From Plakobranchus ocellatus (lineage: Eukaryota; Mollusca; Gastropoda; Plakobranchidae), in NCBI GenBank assembly GCA_019648995.1, contig BLXT01005777.1, positions 1,778,170 through 1,801,028 on the forward strand: a stretch of 22,859 nucleotides of DNA. The letters run 5' to 3'. Of this stretch, positions 1 to 10,394 are shown one piece after another. The notes below the pieces were generated by a model that was not told where the DNA came from, made no database searches, and was given only the letters and a program-made list of their open reading frames with translations. A program made the position numbers and the translations under genes. Numbering within the stretch: position 1 is the stretch's first letter; each line of letters starts with the position of its first letter.

Positions 1-46
1 ACACACACAAAAAAAAAAAAGAAAAGAAAAAAAAAATCTTTTCATC
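1..46. repeat. CA/poly-A low-complexity edge
   Basis: The window opens with a short CA run followed by A-rich sequence with a few G. It is simple sequence with no coding potential. Confidence 0.8.
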
Positions 47-289
47 TAGCCAAACAAAGAGCTATCCATTTGCTAAACAGTGATTTTAATTTTTTTTTGT
101 TTATACTTATCATCAAGATTATTGAAATATTGAGGAATAATTCTGAGCATAAAAGGTTTGTGTTACAAGAAGAAAGAGGCATAGTGTTAGATTTAATGTG
201 AACGAAGAAGTTACCATTATTAAAATAGTATGAAGAATGTAAGGAAAAAAAGAGAAAAAACAGACAGGCAGACAGACAAATAGGTAGAA

Positions 290-351
290 AGATGGATAGA
301 TAGATAGATAGATAGATAGATTGATAGATAAATAGATAGAGAGATAGAGAG

Positions 352-387
<36 letters not shown>
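290..387. repeat. GATA then GA microsatellite
   Basis: An imperfect (GATA)n tract passes directly into a (GA)n tract. The opposite-strand reading frame through it, a Leu/Ser/Ile/Tyr repeat, is an artefact of the repeat. The same GATA-to-GA arrangement recurs at 18474-18560. Confidence 0.95.
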
Positions 388-390
<3 letters not shown>

Positions 391-400
391 AAAAGAGAGA

Positions 401-1150
401 GATGTAGAGAGGCAGATTTAATAATTCGAGATTTCAATTTGAATAAAACGGTGATTTTTACAAATATTTCTTAGCATTTTTATAACTCGGAGAAATTAAA
501 CATGGGAAATATTTATTAATGTTGCAGTTATCAGGGATCTACAGTAATAAAACAATATTTTGAGTTGCCGGAGATGCACTTTTTTTTAGGAGACTGTTTA
601 GAAAAAGAAGGAAAATGAACATGAAATGCAAAAAAAAAAAAATCAGTTACTTAGGGTTTTTCTTGTCACTCCGATTTTTCAATACTTTTTTTTTTATTAT
701 TATTTTTATTAATGTAAGACTTAAACATACTAGAACATTAGGATGAAGCAATTGTATTGTCAGCGTTTGAACTGCAATAAATTTCTGGAGAGCTGAAGTT
801 TTTATAGAGTTTTTTTTTTTTTTTCAAACGCAACAAAAAGCAATATATTATATTATTATGGATAAGATTCAGTTAATAATTTTCTGTGAAAGTTAAAGAG
901 ACACAAATTATCTTCACAAACCCTTTTCCGTGCAATCTCTAAAGCTTTTAGTGTACAGCTGACTATCGATAAAGTCGGATTCAATGCGGTGATCACTGAT
1001 GAGCAAATGATTATTCTTCCAATTGGCTGAAAAGCGCCATACGCCAATCAGTTATGCTCTTAAGATCTGCATCTTAAGATGAACTTAATGTATTGATCTC
1101 AAGATACAATACACACGCACTTTTTAAATAAAACTTTGAGATCGGGAGTT
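401..1150. other. AT-rich non-coding stretch
   Basis: I see no supported gene here. It holds several A and T homopolymers. A 63-codon minus-strand frame at 856-1047 has no ATG at its start and no recognisable motif, and I do not call it. Confidence 0.6.
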
Positions 1151-1462
1151 GGAGAGAGAGGAACTGAATAAGTGAGAGATAGGGAAAAAGAGAGGTAGAG
1201 AGAGAGAGAGAGAGAGAGCAAAAGGAGAGGGGGAGAGAGAGAGAAAGAGAGAGGTAGAGAGAGAGAGAGCGAAAGGGAGGGGGAGAGAGAGAGAGAGGGA
1301 AGGGGAGAGAGAGAGGTAGAGAGAGAGGGGGAAGGGGAGAGAGAGAGATAGAGAGAGAGTGAGGGAAAGAGAGAGTAGAGAGAGAGTGAAAGGAGGGGGA
1401 TAGAGAGAGGGAGAGAGAGGTAGAGAGAGAGAGCGAAAGGGAGGGGGAGAAAGAGAGGGAGG

Positions 1463-1518
<56 letters not shown>

Positions 1519-1530
1519 TTGGGAGGGGAA
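1151..1530. repeat. Long GA-rich purine tract
   Basis: About 380 bases are almost entirely purine on the + strand: GA dinucleotides with GGGA, GAAAG and GGTAGAGAGA variants. The motif GGTAGAGAGAGAG recurs, so part of the tract looks like a higher-order repeat and not only dinucleotide slippage. The minus-strand Ser/Leu/Pro frame through it is a repeat artefact. Confidence 0.95.
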
Positions 1531-2329
1531 AGACTTTTATCGGTGCGGAGCTGAACCCTGTTTGTCAACTCTGAAAGAGAAGATAATTTTTTTTCCTTTT
1601 CTTTTATATTTTTTTAGCAGGTTGTTGGTAGGTCAGTTTGGATGCGAATTCGGAAAAGTTTGCACCACTGTATAATGCTTTATCTAAACCCTTTTCACCG
1701 CAGGCTGAGACAGGTAAATTCCTGTCTTGAAGCCATTCACATATATGCATTTATATGACCAATCCTCAACGTCAGAATCAAATCATCCAGAAATGACACA
1801 ACGCAATGATTCATTTGATTTCATGAATATGAAATTGTTTTAAAATTTAAGGTCTTTTTACATCAAAACAGTGACGTAGGGAGTAGTAGCATTTTTTGAC
1901 GAGATTAGTTTTGGACATTTTATCGAAAATTTTGAGTCTATTAGGGTGATCAGCTTATACCATTGATGATCTTTTTCAATCAGACATTTTTTTAGAGATG
2001 GAAAGTCTTTGCGACTATGGTCAATGCGATGATAGTAAAGAAGAAAAGCTAGTTTTTACCTTTTTTCGAAGCTTTTAAGAATTCTCTAAAGCACTATCGC
2101 ATTATCCAACAAAAACTTTTTTTAAAACAAAAAGCCATTAACAATTCAATCTTAATTTGGGTGCCGAAAATTCAAACTTGGTAAAAGGATGAATGATTCA
2201 TTAGGCCTAGAACAAGTTAAAAATGTTTTTTTTTCTCTCTACAAACATTGTTGCAAAGTTACAAATTGCCTGCTGTTGCCTTTGCTGTGATAATGCGCTG
2301 TTAACTAAATCTTGATTGGCTAGCCTTCA

Positions 2330-2572
2330 GTGTTTCAGAAGCTTTTTTCTCCAGTTTTTAAAGTGTGCAAGGAGCTTCTGAACATAGCTGATGAATTTAT
2401 CCCACCAATGAAGTTATTTGAACATTTTCAAAGGCATCAAGCAAATACGACGACTGTAGTGGCGACTGTAGTAGAAAAGATAGAACCTTTGAATACGGGG
2501 CAATCTTCATTATATTTCTACTTTCTAATTTTCCTCTTTTTACGTTGTGACATTCCTATAGACGATAAGTAG
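2330..2572 (+). other. Orphan open frame, possible exon or TE relic
   Basis: An 80-codon open frame begins just after an in-frame TAG; its first codon is GTG, so it is not a complete gene on its own. Residues 1-57 look like real protein (VFQKLFSPVFKVCKEL, then an acidic and hydrophobic helix-like stretch). The last third becomes Phe/Leu-rich as the DNA turns AT-rich. It could be an exon entered after the CTAG at 2320-2323, or a fragment of a transposon protein. There is no convincing polypyrimidine tract or GT donor, and I recognise no family. Confidence 0.2.
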
Positions 2573-3595
2573 CCTTGGTTAAAAGAAAAGATTTGATTGA
2601 CTTTAAGCTTTCGTGCGTTCTCGAAAAAATCACCTCCTTCCCCCACCCTTCATCCACTCCCCCCACCTTTACCTTTTCCACCCCCGTGCCTCATAATTAA
2701 TCTTATAAGCGGGACACTATTCTGCTACAAAAAGGGTAATTAACAAAAAAAAAAAAAAAACAAAATAAAAAAAAAATACTCCAATTGTTTAGTCCTCGAG
2801 TAGATATGTAGCAATGTGCAAACACTTTCAGGTGCAAAGAATAATTTGGGGGGAGCTTAATTCTTTCGAAAAAGAATAATGTTTTTTAATCTTAACTTGT
2901 ACTTGAAATCCCCCGTCAATTTTTGAGTGAGGAATAGTGTAAAAATACAACGTGCATTTACGCTCAGTTTTGACCGGTATATTTCAGTACATAAAACACG
3001 TTAGGACAGGGATTCACTTGTATCACTTTAACCTGATTGTACCAAACACCCGACATTCAAACCCCAGGTAGGAGTAAGCAAAGAAAAATGGCTGAAAGTT
3101 TTGTGAACCATTTGCTTTGCTATATTTAGCTGAGCCTAGCCATTCACAGCCGAAAATAGTAAAACGTTTTCTTTTCTTTTTTCTTCTGCTTTACATTTGG
3201 AAATAAATCATCCCAAAATAGAAATGTGATCATGTCAGTAACGGCAGCCAGTAGATTTAGTTGACTTAAGTAGGGTTAACAGGACCTACTAACGAATGAC
3301 ATGAGAGACGATAAGAATATGACACTGTGCCTCATCTTTTTTCGAATCGGACTAAGCTACTGTATAAGCATCTTTTACGGTCTATCAAGAAGAAAAAGAA
3401 GCAGGAGAAAACGGGCCCTTTTCATGAAGACGGTGTACAGAACTTTGTATGCCATGTGGAAGTTACGATTTGAATTTTAAAAGTTCCTTGATGAATATTT
3501 CTCTCGAAACCTAGGATTTAGTGCAATGGCTCTCTCTCCTTATTGACACCCTGCCCTGATAGAAGGGTTGAAATCCTGAAATCACCAGCAAAAAA

Positions 3596-3898
3596 TTGAA
3601 ACCAAATCTTCATCGAGATATATTCAATATGTTTCCTTTTCCAATCTTTGAATTTCAACAGGAAAAGTATCAGTTTTGCAGAAAAAAAAATTCAATAAAA
3701 CGAATATTGGAAAAGAAAAATTATCTCCTCAGCACAAAAAGGTTCTCAGAATATTACAATCATAATATGCCGGCACCGCAATTTCTTTATACAATACCAC
3801 AAGCACTCGAAAATATCAAGTTAAAGGAATTGAAGAAATTTTATCGACTTGTAATGAATTATGTATTATTCACTAAAGATAAAGTTGATATGACATAA
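3596..3898 (+). other. Orphan open frame, unrecognised
   Basis: A 100-codon frame starts with TTG, not ATG. It is rich in Lys, Asn, Phe and Tyr, as expected of an open frame in AT-rich DNA. An AG at about 3587-3588 could act as an acceptor, but no donor or family motif is visible. It is probably chance, with a decayed exon as the alternative. Confidence 0.12.
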
Positions 3899-4705
3899 CA
3901 TCACGGAATATTTTGATGCTTTACAAAAATTAAATTCAGCGGGTACTTTTCTACTTTTCCCCTCCCTCGTGGCTTATTTCGCAGCCTATTTACTCTAACC
4001 AGTAAAAGCCTTTTAAATCTTTCATCTAGCGATTTTCTATCACAGACATGATTGTTTTAAAAGAGTCACTGTTTTTGCTATTGTCGGCTTACTGTTATGG
4101 CTGGCAGTCACCATAACTTTACCAATACTTTAACTTAAAAGTGGAGTTTTTTGCAGATCAGATTTTAGTCGAAATCAAGAAGGCAAACATTACTCTCATG
4201 CCGCTTTGAACTCTGACCTTGGTAGAGGGCCTGAAATCCTGAAACACTGCTCCGATCCCTCTTTGACTAAAATCTGAAGACAAAAATACTTCTAGCCCTT
4301 CGATTTTCTTTATTGAAACTGTTATAAACATTATCTTGATTCTTATGACAGAGTAATGACCGCAATAGAGTCAACCCGCTGTCGTGACTTTTTGTTGTTT
4401 TTTTTTACAGATAAACGACGGGTATGTTGTATCAGAGCTGTTTTACACACCAGCGTGAAACTATCTTGCATCCGTGCTTCAACTGTCATTTTGCTGACTT
4501 ATTCATTTTAGCTGACTTTTCTCATTTTAGTCTTCGCTTAAAATTTCGCCAGTGCGGAACTATTTTTAACTAAAATGTTTTTTCAACAACCAAATAAGCT
4601 TTGATAGAAACAGTAAAAAAAAAATAAAAAGGTCCTTAATCATCTTAACCTATGGAATAAATTTGCTGATGAAGTCATCACCGATGGAACATCACCCCTA
4701 ATTAT

Positions 4706-4739
4706 CCATCATAATGATAATTATCCATAATAATGATGG
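4706..4739. repeat. 34-bp quasi-palindrome
   Basis: The segment runs from CCATCAT to ATGATGG and matches its own reverse complement at most positions. It could form a cruciform or be a remnant of a small palindromic element. No function is implied. Confidence 0.5.
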
Positions 4740-5102
4740 ACTATAACAATCGGCGAATCATATCAATAAGGTCAGAAGAATAACTCAGCGTCATATTAAG
4801 CACACAAGCTTACAAAGGTTATGTTTGAAACTTTATCAATATGGTTGTGGACTCCCTGTGGGATTTCTCTCTGATAATGGATTTTGTGAGCTCATTATTT
4901 TTGTTTACTGTGAAAATGTTTCGTTTTTGAACAGAACAATCTGTTCGACATCTGAGGGAAAGTGTGTAATGGCCCTGTGTGAGTAAGTCTGTATACTTAA
5001 CTCATGAGTTTGCAAATTTTATGTGACTGATGTAATTAAAATGAATATTCATGTTGGTTTACACAAGATGTCAGATTGTAGCGAAAAGAGCTATCCATAT
5101 TA

Positions 5103-5250
5103 TTGGAGTTTTATCTTATATATATGTGAGTGTGTGTGTATATAAATATATAATAATGCAACATATGCATACACAAATACATATTTATAAATATATACAT
5201 ATATATTTATAAATATACGAATGTGTGTGTATGAATATATTGTATGTATG
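5103..5250. repeat. TA/TG-rich simple sequence
   Basis: Degenerate TATA, TGTG and TATG dinucleotide stretches make up this segment. It is a decayed microsatellite with no coding signal. Confidence 0.75.
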
Positions 5251-5384
5251 TGTTGCATTATGTGTACAGCCCAGTGTACAGAAAAGGCGTAATCTCTGAT
5301 ACTCTGTGACTTTCCATGATCCTCTATACAACCTTTTGTCTATTACAGACGCACACATATCCACACGCATAATACCTTCCTTCG

Positions 5385-5466
5385 CTCTCTCTCTCTATCT
5401 ATCTATCTATCTCTCTCGCTCGCTCACGCCCTTCTTCTTCTTCTTCTTCTTCTTCTTCTTCTTCTT

Positions 5467-5497
<31 letters not shown>

Positions 5498-5504
5498 TCT
5501 CTCT
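5385..5504. repeat. CT/CTAT then CTT microsatellite
   Basis: A (CT)n/(CTAT)n stretch is followed by about 22 uninterrupted CTT units (about 5431-5496). The poly-Phe, poly-Ser and poly-Leu frames through it are artefacts. A second, longer CTT tract lies in intron 1 of the cystine-knot gene. Confidence 0.95.
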
Positions 5505-7681
5505 ATTTTACTCTACTTGTATTATTCATTTTAGCAGTAAAGTGCTGCACTTCGTAAACATAGTAAGCATGCATCGGTCCCATAGTAAAGAGGAAAGTTT
5601 ATTAATAGTACACCATTGTTGTTGGCTCATGATCTCCATTTATTACTGACGAAGCGTATGTACTTTTTAAAATACGATGTTTCTCACAGGCTTATTATAT
5701 ATTTTCTTCACTTTTTTTTTTGTTTTGTTTTGTTGTTTTTTTTCTTTTTTTTTCCAGGCGCTGTCAGCAATTTGGTAATTATTATAATTATTATAGCATT
5801 GGAGTAACAGTACCATAAGCTATCGTATTGAGTTCCATGCGCTCGGACACGTTATTAGGATTACTATAGACACAGTAAGGGGTTTAAATTGTTTTCATCA
5901 CACCAGCCGCCTAGGGTATAATAGTTTTCCAGCTTCTTCCTGAGATCACAGCCGCCAAGACCACTACGAGACAAGCGAAAGCTTCCGAGAACATGGAGTA
6001 ATTTGAGACATCCCCTGTTTGAACGCTGGCCCTAACATCCCCACAGGAATGACACGTAAATCGTGTTGTCCATAGGGTGAGTTTCGACATTTTAACATGG
6101 CCGACGTGACACGAAACCGTGTCGACATTCTGGTTCAAAGCTTTATATAGGAGTATCTGTATGGTTCAAAGTTAAAAGAGGTCATGGGCAGGTTCGTTTT
6201 TAGGCATTTCCCAGGGGTGCAGGCAAGGCGAAGATTTACAATGATTCTCAACTTCAGTGGTTACTATACAATTTTTTTCAATGGTTTGTTTTATGTAACC
6301 TTCTCCCTTTACTAGATGATCTAATAGTGGTTGGCTCTTGTTTAGCAAAACTTTAGTTAATTTTTCTCAGTTGTATACTTTTACATGTGTTAAAATGGTG
6401 TTTTCTTAAATTCATAAAAGTCTCAATATAATAGCTCTGAAGGAAATTCGAAATATTGTTTCTCTTTAAGTCGATTATCATTTAGTGCGTTTCTTTCACT
6501 TTCGCTAATATTTTGCTTTTTACAAATAATTTTTTTCACAAAACTCGATGTAATTTATTCAAAACATGTGCCCAAAAAACAATCAGTCCTTTTTTTCAAA
6601 ATTCTTTAAACAGTCATTTTTATTTGAATAAATATGTAGTAAAACGCCAAAAAATAGAGGTTACAAACAGCATATAATAATTTTTTTTCATCAAAATCAA
6701 CCTTTAATATATAAAAATATTCTGATCGATTATAAAAGTGGATCTTTAGATAATGCAAGATGAATAAAATAAATCTATGGCAACTATCTAGCCTTAGTAA
6801 CGGAAAAATATAGCCCAAAATCTATGATGGTTGACGTTATCATACCAACCTCATATTTTTTTAAATGGCAAATTTGGCCTGTTTATCGCTAAAGGATCAT
6901 TAAATTTGAGGACAAGTTTCATTCTTCTACTTTTGAAACTGTCTTCTTAAATGACGAAAAATATAACATGTGTATAAATGCGTGAAGTAAGTTTTCACTC
7001 ATAGTGTATCATGTTGTATGCTATATCGATATAATTGAATAAGAAGTTTTTGAGAACCGCCGATCAAAAGCTTCAAGAGGTCATGGAAACTAGAATGATT
7101 TTATTCGAGTTGGGAGCAGAGAGTCCGAGAAGGCTAGAGAAAATGAAAATGCACAACGTAATGTTAGCGTCACGGCACTGATAAGACTATTATTACAGTA
7201 ATATATCATAGTTACGTTTGTCCGAGCAACAGATAGGTGCAAAGACATATTCTATCTCTCTTGGATACATCTTTAAATTTTTTAAATTTAATTTTCAGGT
7301 TTTAGTTGTGTCTTACCATTTTTAAAGTATAATGCAAGTGTATATTTTAAAAAAAGGAGTTTTCGCTAGCTTTGAAGCTTTTATTTTGATTTGACGGCCA
7401 CGATCATTTGATCTGAATTCGCTATTTTGTCATAGATACAAATTTTAACAGACATTGGGTTGATTCAGGTGATTGTTAAAACTGCTATACGTGCTAGTGT
7501 TGCCAAGATCAAGAACATTTTAAGATGTTATACTAGAAACATTTTCTTCTGGATTATGATATTTCAATGAAAAAATGATGTCTGTAGGTGTGGCTCTTAT
7601 GGTATCACAGTATGCCTACATAGTTTTGTTTGCCTTTATCTATCCCTTCTCTGTCACTTTATCAGTTCGTCGTCGTTTTAG
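5505..7681. other. Region upstream of the cystine-knot gene
   Basis: It holds T-rich homopolymers (5711-5755), a GC-richer island at about 5890-6140 with a perfect hairpin at 6108-6123, and otherwise AT-rich sequence. The 5' exon(s) and promoter of the downstream gene may lie here or further upstream. I could not identify a convincing signal-peptide exon with a matching donor, apart from the ATG frame at 7575 described separately. Confidence 0.5.
5890..6140. other. GC-richer island, possible repeat relic
   Basis: This block of about 250 bases is clearly less AT-rich than its surroundings. On the minus strand it holds a 75-codon frame, without an ATG start, that contains a CHSCG motif and a hydrophobic stretch ending in TIIP. 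A GTTTGAACGCTGG stretch weakly resembles a reverse-oriented pol III B box. It may be a fragment of an interspersed repeat or an exon of an unknown gene; I cannot decide between them. Confidence 0.3.
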
Positions 7682-7781
7682 TTGGGCGATTTCATCTCAT
7701 CTTCGGCCGATGAAATTAGTAACCATCCTCATGGATTTCATAGGACGTTACCAAAAAACACTTTTTTTCACCGTGAGCTAG
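7575..7781 (+). other. Signal-peptide-like ATG frame overlapping exon A
   Basis: This 68-codon frame starts at a genuine ATG and begins MMSVGVALMVSQYAYIVLFA. The hydrophobic core followed by VRRR looks like a secretory signal or signal anchor. It overlaps the start of exon A in a different frame and ends at TAG 7779-7781, right after A and T homopolymers at about 7752-7769. A single missing base in those homopolymers would join it in frame to exon A and supply the signal peptide that gene needs. Alternatively, it is chance and the real first exon lies further upstream. Confidence 0.3.
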
Positions 7782-8508
7782 GCATGACTCTACATATTTC
7801 GCATATCCCATTGCTTTACTGCTTGCTCAATTATCGAACCGAAAGCTGGAGAACTAGAGATTTTATCATGGACTCAGATCTATTGGCTAGTGATGAATGG
7901 TCAGCAGATGCCGACTCAGAAGATTACCCTTTGTACCATAGACGCTCGTATCATAGACAAACCAGCAGTCGGGTGGACAGTGAGGAAAGAAATAATTGGA
8001 TTCCAACAGATATTTCGGATAGCAAGCACAAACAGAAACCTAAACAGCATGTCAACAGAAAGAATCGCCCAAGATGGCATTTGTTTCACCATCTTTATTC
8101 ACTACGGCAGCATCACGAGCTCTCTCAGCAACGCCACAATTTCAGAGATGAGCAAGAGATGCAGGAGCTCTGCGCGGCCTTCAATATCAGGGGTACACAG
8201 GAGACACAGAGACCGAGCTATGACAATGCTAGAACTTCTCACAGAGACTCACATGGTAAACAGCAGTGTTTCATAAACAATGCAGCTGACGTGCAGCGTC
8301 TTCTTCCTGATCGATTCATGTCTCAGGATGACTTGAATGAAATTCTTCCACTTTTGACACGTAATGTGGCGACGGTACACACAAAAGACAAACAGCACCA
8401 CGATAATATTATGTTTGCTGATCATTCCAAAATGGTTGCTTTGCCACACACCCAACCATCTATGAAGAGAGAAAATCAGGAATCCTTTGGTTGCGGAGCC
8501 TGCTTTAC
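7682..8508 (+). CDS. Cystine-knot ligand precursor, exon A (pro-region and start of the knot)
   Basis: This exon encodes most of a predicted secreted pro-protein. The frame opens directly after TTTTAG (7676-7681), which follows a pyrimidine-rich run and could be a splice acceptor, and stays open for 275 codons. The first in-frame ATGs are at 7784 and 7869, so the true start is uncertain (upstream signal exon, or 7784). The pro-region is hydrophilic, rich in His, Gln, Ser, Asp and Arg, with few cysteines. A Lys-Arg pair at 8465-8470 is followed by ENQESFGCGACF, the start of the predicted mature domain. The exon ends at a strong donor, GTAAGTGAG, from 8509, splitting the last codon after two bases (phase 2). 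The exon B codon that follows restores Thr and keeps the frame open. I see no known motif in the pro-region; the family call rests on the C-terminal domain. Confidence 0.72.
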
Positions 8509-9696
8509 GTAAGTGAGTAGCATAATGCTACATCTGAACATAAGAGATGTCGAGTAATTAAAAAAAAAGAATTCTACTGTTGTAATCGATAAAAATGGAA
8601 GATTGTTGAAAATGTAGAATTCCTCAGTTCTAGTTGACCTAAATATAGAAATATATTTAACTACGCCTACTAGAGCTCGTGCTCATAAAATGAGTTAGAG
8701 AAATCACAAGACAAAAAGAACTGAATAGTTTTCAATTTGAATGATTTTAATGAACTAGGCTTCGTTATAATACAAACAGCAATCATAGAGCAAAAAAAAA
8801 AAAAAAAGAAAAAAGAAGGTTGAGCTTAGCTTTTATTTTTTTAAAAGCCTTTACTATTTAATTTCACTCGTCGATGATATTTGGACTTAGATCAGTTTAT
8901 AATAATGTGCTCGCATCATGAAGCTGAGCATGGAGATGGAATCATTTGAAGCACTGAGGAAGAAAGCAACCTTCAAGCAAAAATTTTATAGTTGCAAAAA
9001 AAAAAAAAAAAAAAAAAAGTAGTACCAAAAGTTCGTTTAAACGTTCACTTGGATTAAACTTTATCATAATAATGTATAAGCAACTGTATTCTTCTGTTCT
9101 TTTTTTATATTATTATTTTGCTGGCCTTAATTCCTTTGGATCCTATATCATTTTGTTGTTATATTTTTTTTCGTTCTTTTCTTCTTCTTTTTCTCCACTT
9201 CCTTTTCCTCCTTCTTTCCCTCCCCACCCCTCCTCCTCTTCCTTCTCTTCCTCCTCTTCCTTCTCTTTCTTCTTCTTCTTCTTCTTCTTCTTCTTCTTCT
9301 TCTTCTTCTTCTTCTTCTTCTTCTTCTTCTTCTTCTTCTTCTCCATCTCCATCCTCTCCTCCTCCTCCTCCTCCTCCTTCTTAACGTTATTGCCATGATT
9401 CTAAATATTCCCAATACTTATGCTGCTGCATTCTTATTACTATTCTTATAATCATTCTCAGTGTGGCTTTTTCTGGGCTCCTTTGTAATCCTATTCAGCC
9501 TTTAATGCAGTGCAAAAGAGAATTTTCAGACTTGTTTATGTCGCAATTATTATTTACTACCAATGGTCGCCCTACTCTCATCATTTTCTGCATCCTTTCA
9601 TTCGTTGCCTTCTTTTTCCCTTTATTTTTGAATCAATGGCCTACAATTTTTTTTTGCACCTTGTGTGCTTATTTACTATTTTGTCTTCTCATACAG
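8509..9696 (+). other. Intron 1 of the cystine-knot gene (phase 2)
   Basis: The 1188-base intron runs from GTAAGTGAGT to TTGTCTTCTCATACAG, both very good matches to animal splice consensus. It contains an A-run (8999-9018) and a long CTT/CCT pyrimidine tract (about 9174-9382). Reading frames inside it are shadows. Confidence 0.75.
9174..9382. repeat. CTT/CCT polypyrimidine tract in intron 1
   Basis: About 210 bases are nearly pure pyrimidine on the + strand, including roughly 25 uninterrupted CTT units (about 9267-9342) and a closing CCT run. The Lys/Arg/Glu- or Ser/Pro/Phe-only frames crossing it are artefacts. Confidence 0.95.
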
Positions 9697-9804
9697 AGAA
9701 ATCGGTTACGAAGTTTTCCAAGAAATCACAGACCTTAAAGGTTCAGTCCACCAAGTTATCAATTTTAATAATGCATTACAGTTTATACCTACCGGACGAT
9801 GCAG
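9697..9804 (+). CDS. Cystine-knot ligand precursor, exon B
   Basis: This is a 108-base internal exon. It lies between the acceptor TTGTCTTCTCATACAG (AG at 9695-9696) and the donor GATGCAG|GTAAGG (GT at 9805). Entered in the phase left by exon A, it reads without a stop for 35 codons: EIGYEVFQEITDLKG, then SVHQVINFNNALQFIPTGRC, then two bases of the next codon. Alternating hydrophobic residues, a Gly turn, and the ending in Pro, Gly and Cys fit the two central beta strands of a Spatzle/neurotrophin-type cystine knot. The exon preserves phase 2 at both ends, independent support that it belongs between exons A and C. It is too short and too masked by other frames to stand out as an ORF. Confidence 0.75.
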
Positions 9805-10359
9805 GTAAGGCTTTTCAAATCTTAGAGATAATGTGATTCTTATTTTGAAAATCCCGTTTTATAAAACCGTAGTACATTTAATTAAGGGTCGGGTAGTAAC
9901 ACTGAAACTTAGGTGTGGTGAGCGGATCGTGCTCAAAAGCATCTATTAATAATTGAGCTAGGCCAAAAAATTGACGAACAGGCAAATCTCAAAACATATA
10001 CAACTCAGATTCATGAAAATTTTTCAGTTAAGTGTTTAGGTGCATACAAATCTGCAGTTCATGACGTGGAAATTGTAATTCGAAAAATTTCGCGCGTACA
10101 TTGTGTATTCCAGAAAATACCTGTGTGCGAAATGATAAAAATGAGAAATGGGTATGGCTAGGCTAGATTTTATTTAGGCTTTTGGAAATTAGAAAAAAAA
10201 ATGTTAGATACACTAATCATATTTTATTGTTATTATTTTTTAAAATGAAAGCCGTTCAGCACAGCATTCAACTTCTTTGTGTACAAAATTAATGTTCGTT
10301 AAAGGAGAAATCAATTTATTATCGTAAAAGAAACGATATAAAAAAATTATAGTGGTAGC

Positions 10360-10394
<35 letters not shown>

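Larger units (their letters stand above)
1531..5102. other. Gene-poor AT-rich region
   Basis: I recognise no gene here. It holds A/T homopolymers (for example near 2745-2776), a C-rich pyrimidine stretch at 2628-2690, a quasi-palindrome at 4706-4739, a pair of weakly similar segments near 3550-3590 and 4215-4250, and two orphan ORFs (2330-2572 and 3596-3898) that begin at non-ATG codons. Confidence 0.6.

Noticed and set aside
1074-1568. 164-codon Ser/Leu/Pro-rich minus-strand frame
   Set aside because: It lies wholly on the GA repeat; dinucleotide repeats give long open frames without coding meaning.
2628-2690. C-rich tract as a G-quadruplex or i-motif
   Set aside because: There are four C runs, but two loops are longer than 9 bases, so it does not meet a canonical quadruplex pattern.
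7890-8455. Alternative frames overlapping exon A on both strands
   Set aside because: They are shadows of the 275-codon frame, which is better supported by its splice sites and downstream continuity.
9143-9414. Poly-Ser, poly-Phe, poly-Lys and poly-Arg/Glu frames on both strands
   Set aside because: They are translations of the CTT/CCT tract, and the region is intron 1 of the cystine-knot gene.
9463-9836. Plus-strand membrane-like frames of 91 and 108 codons
   Set aside because: Their hydrophobicity comes from T-rich intron sequence; the real coding part there is the 108-base exon B, in another frame.
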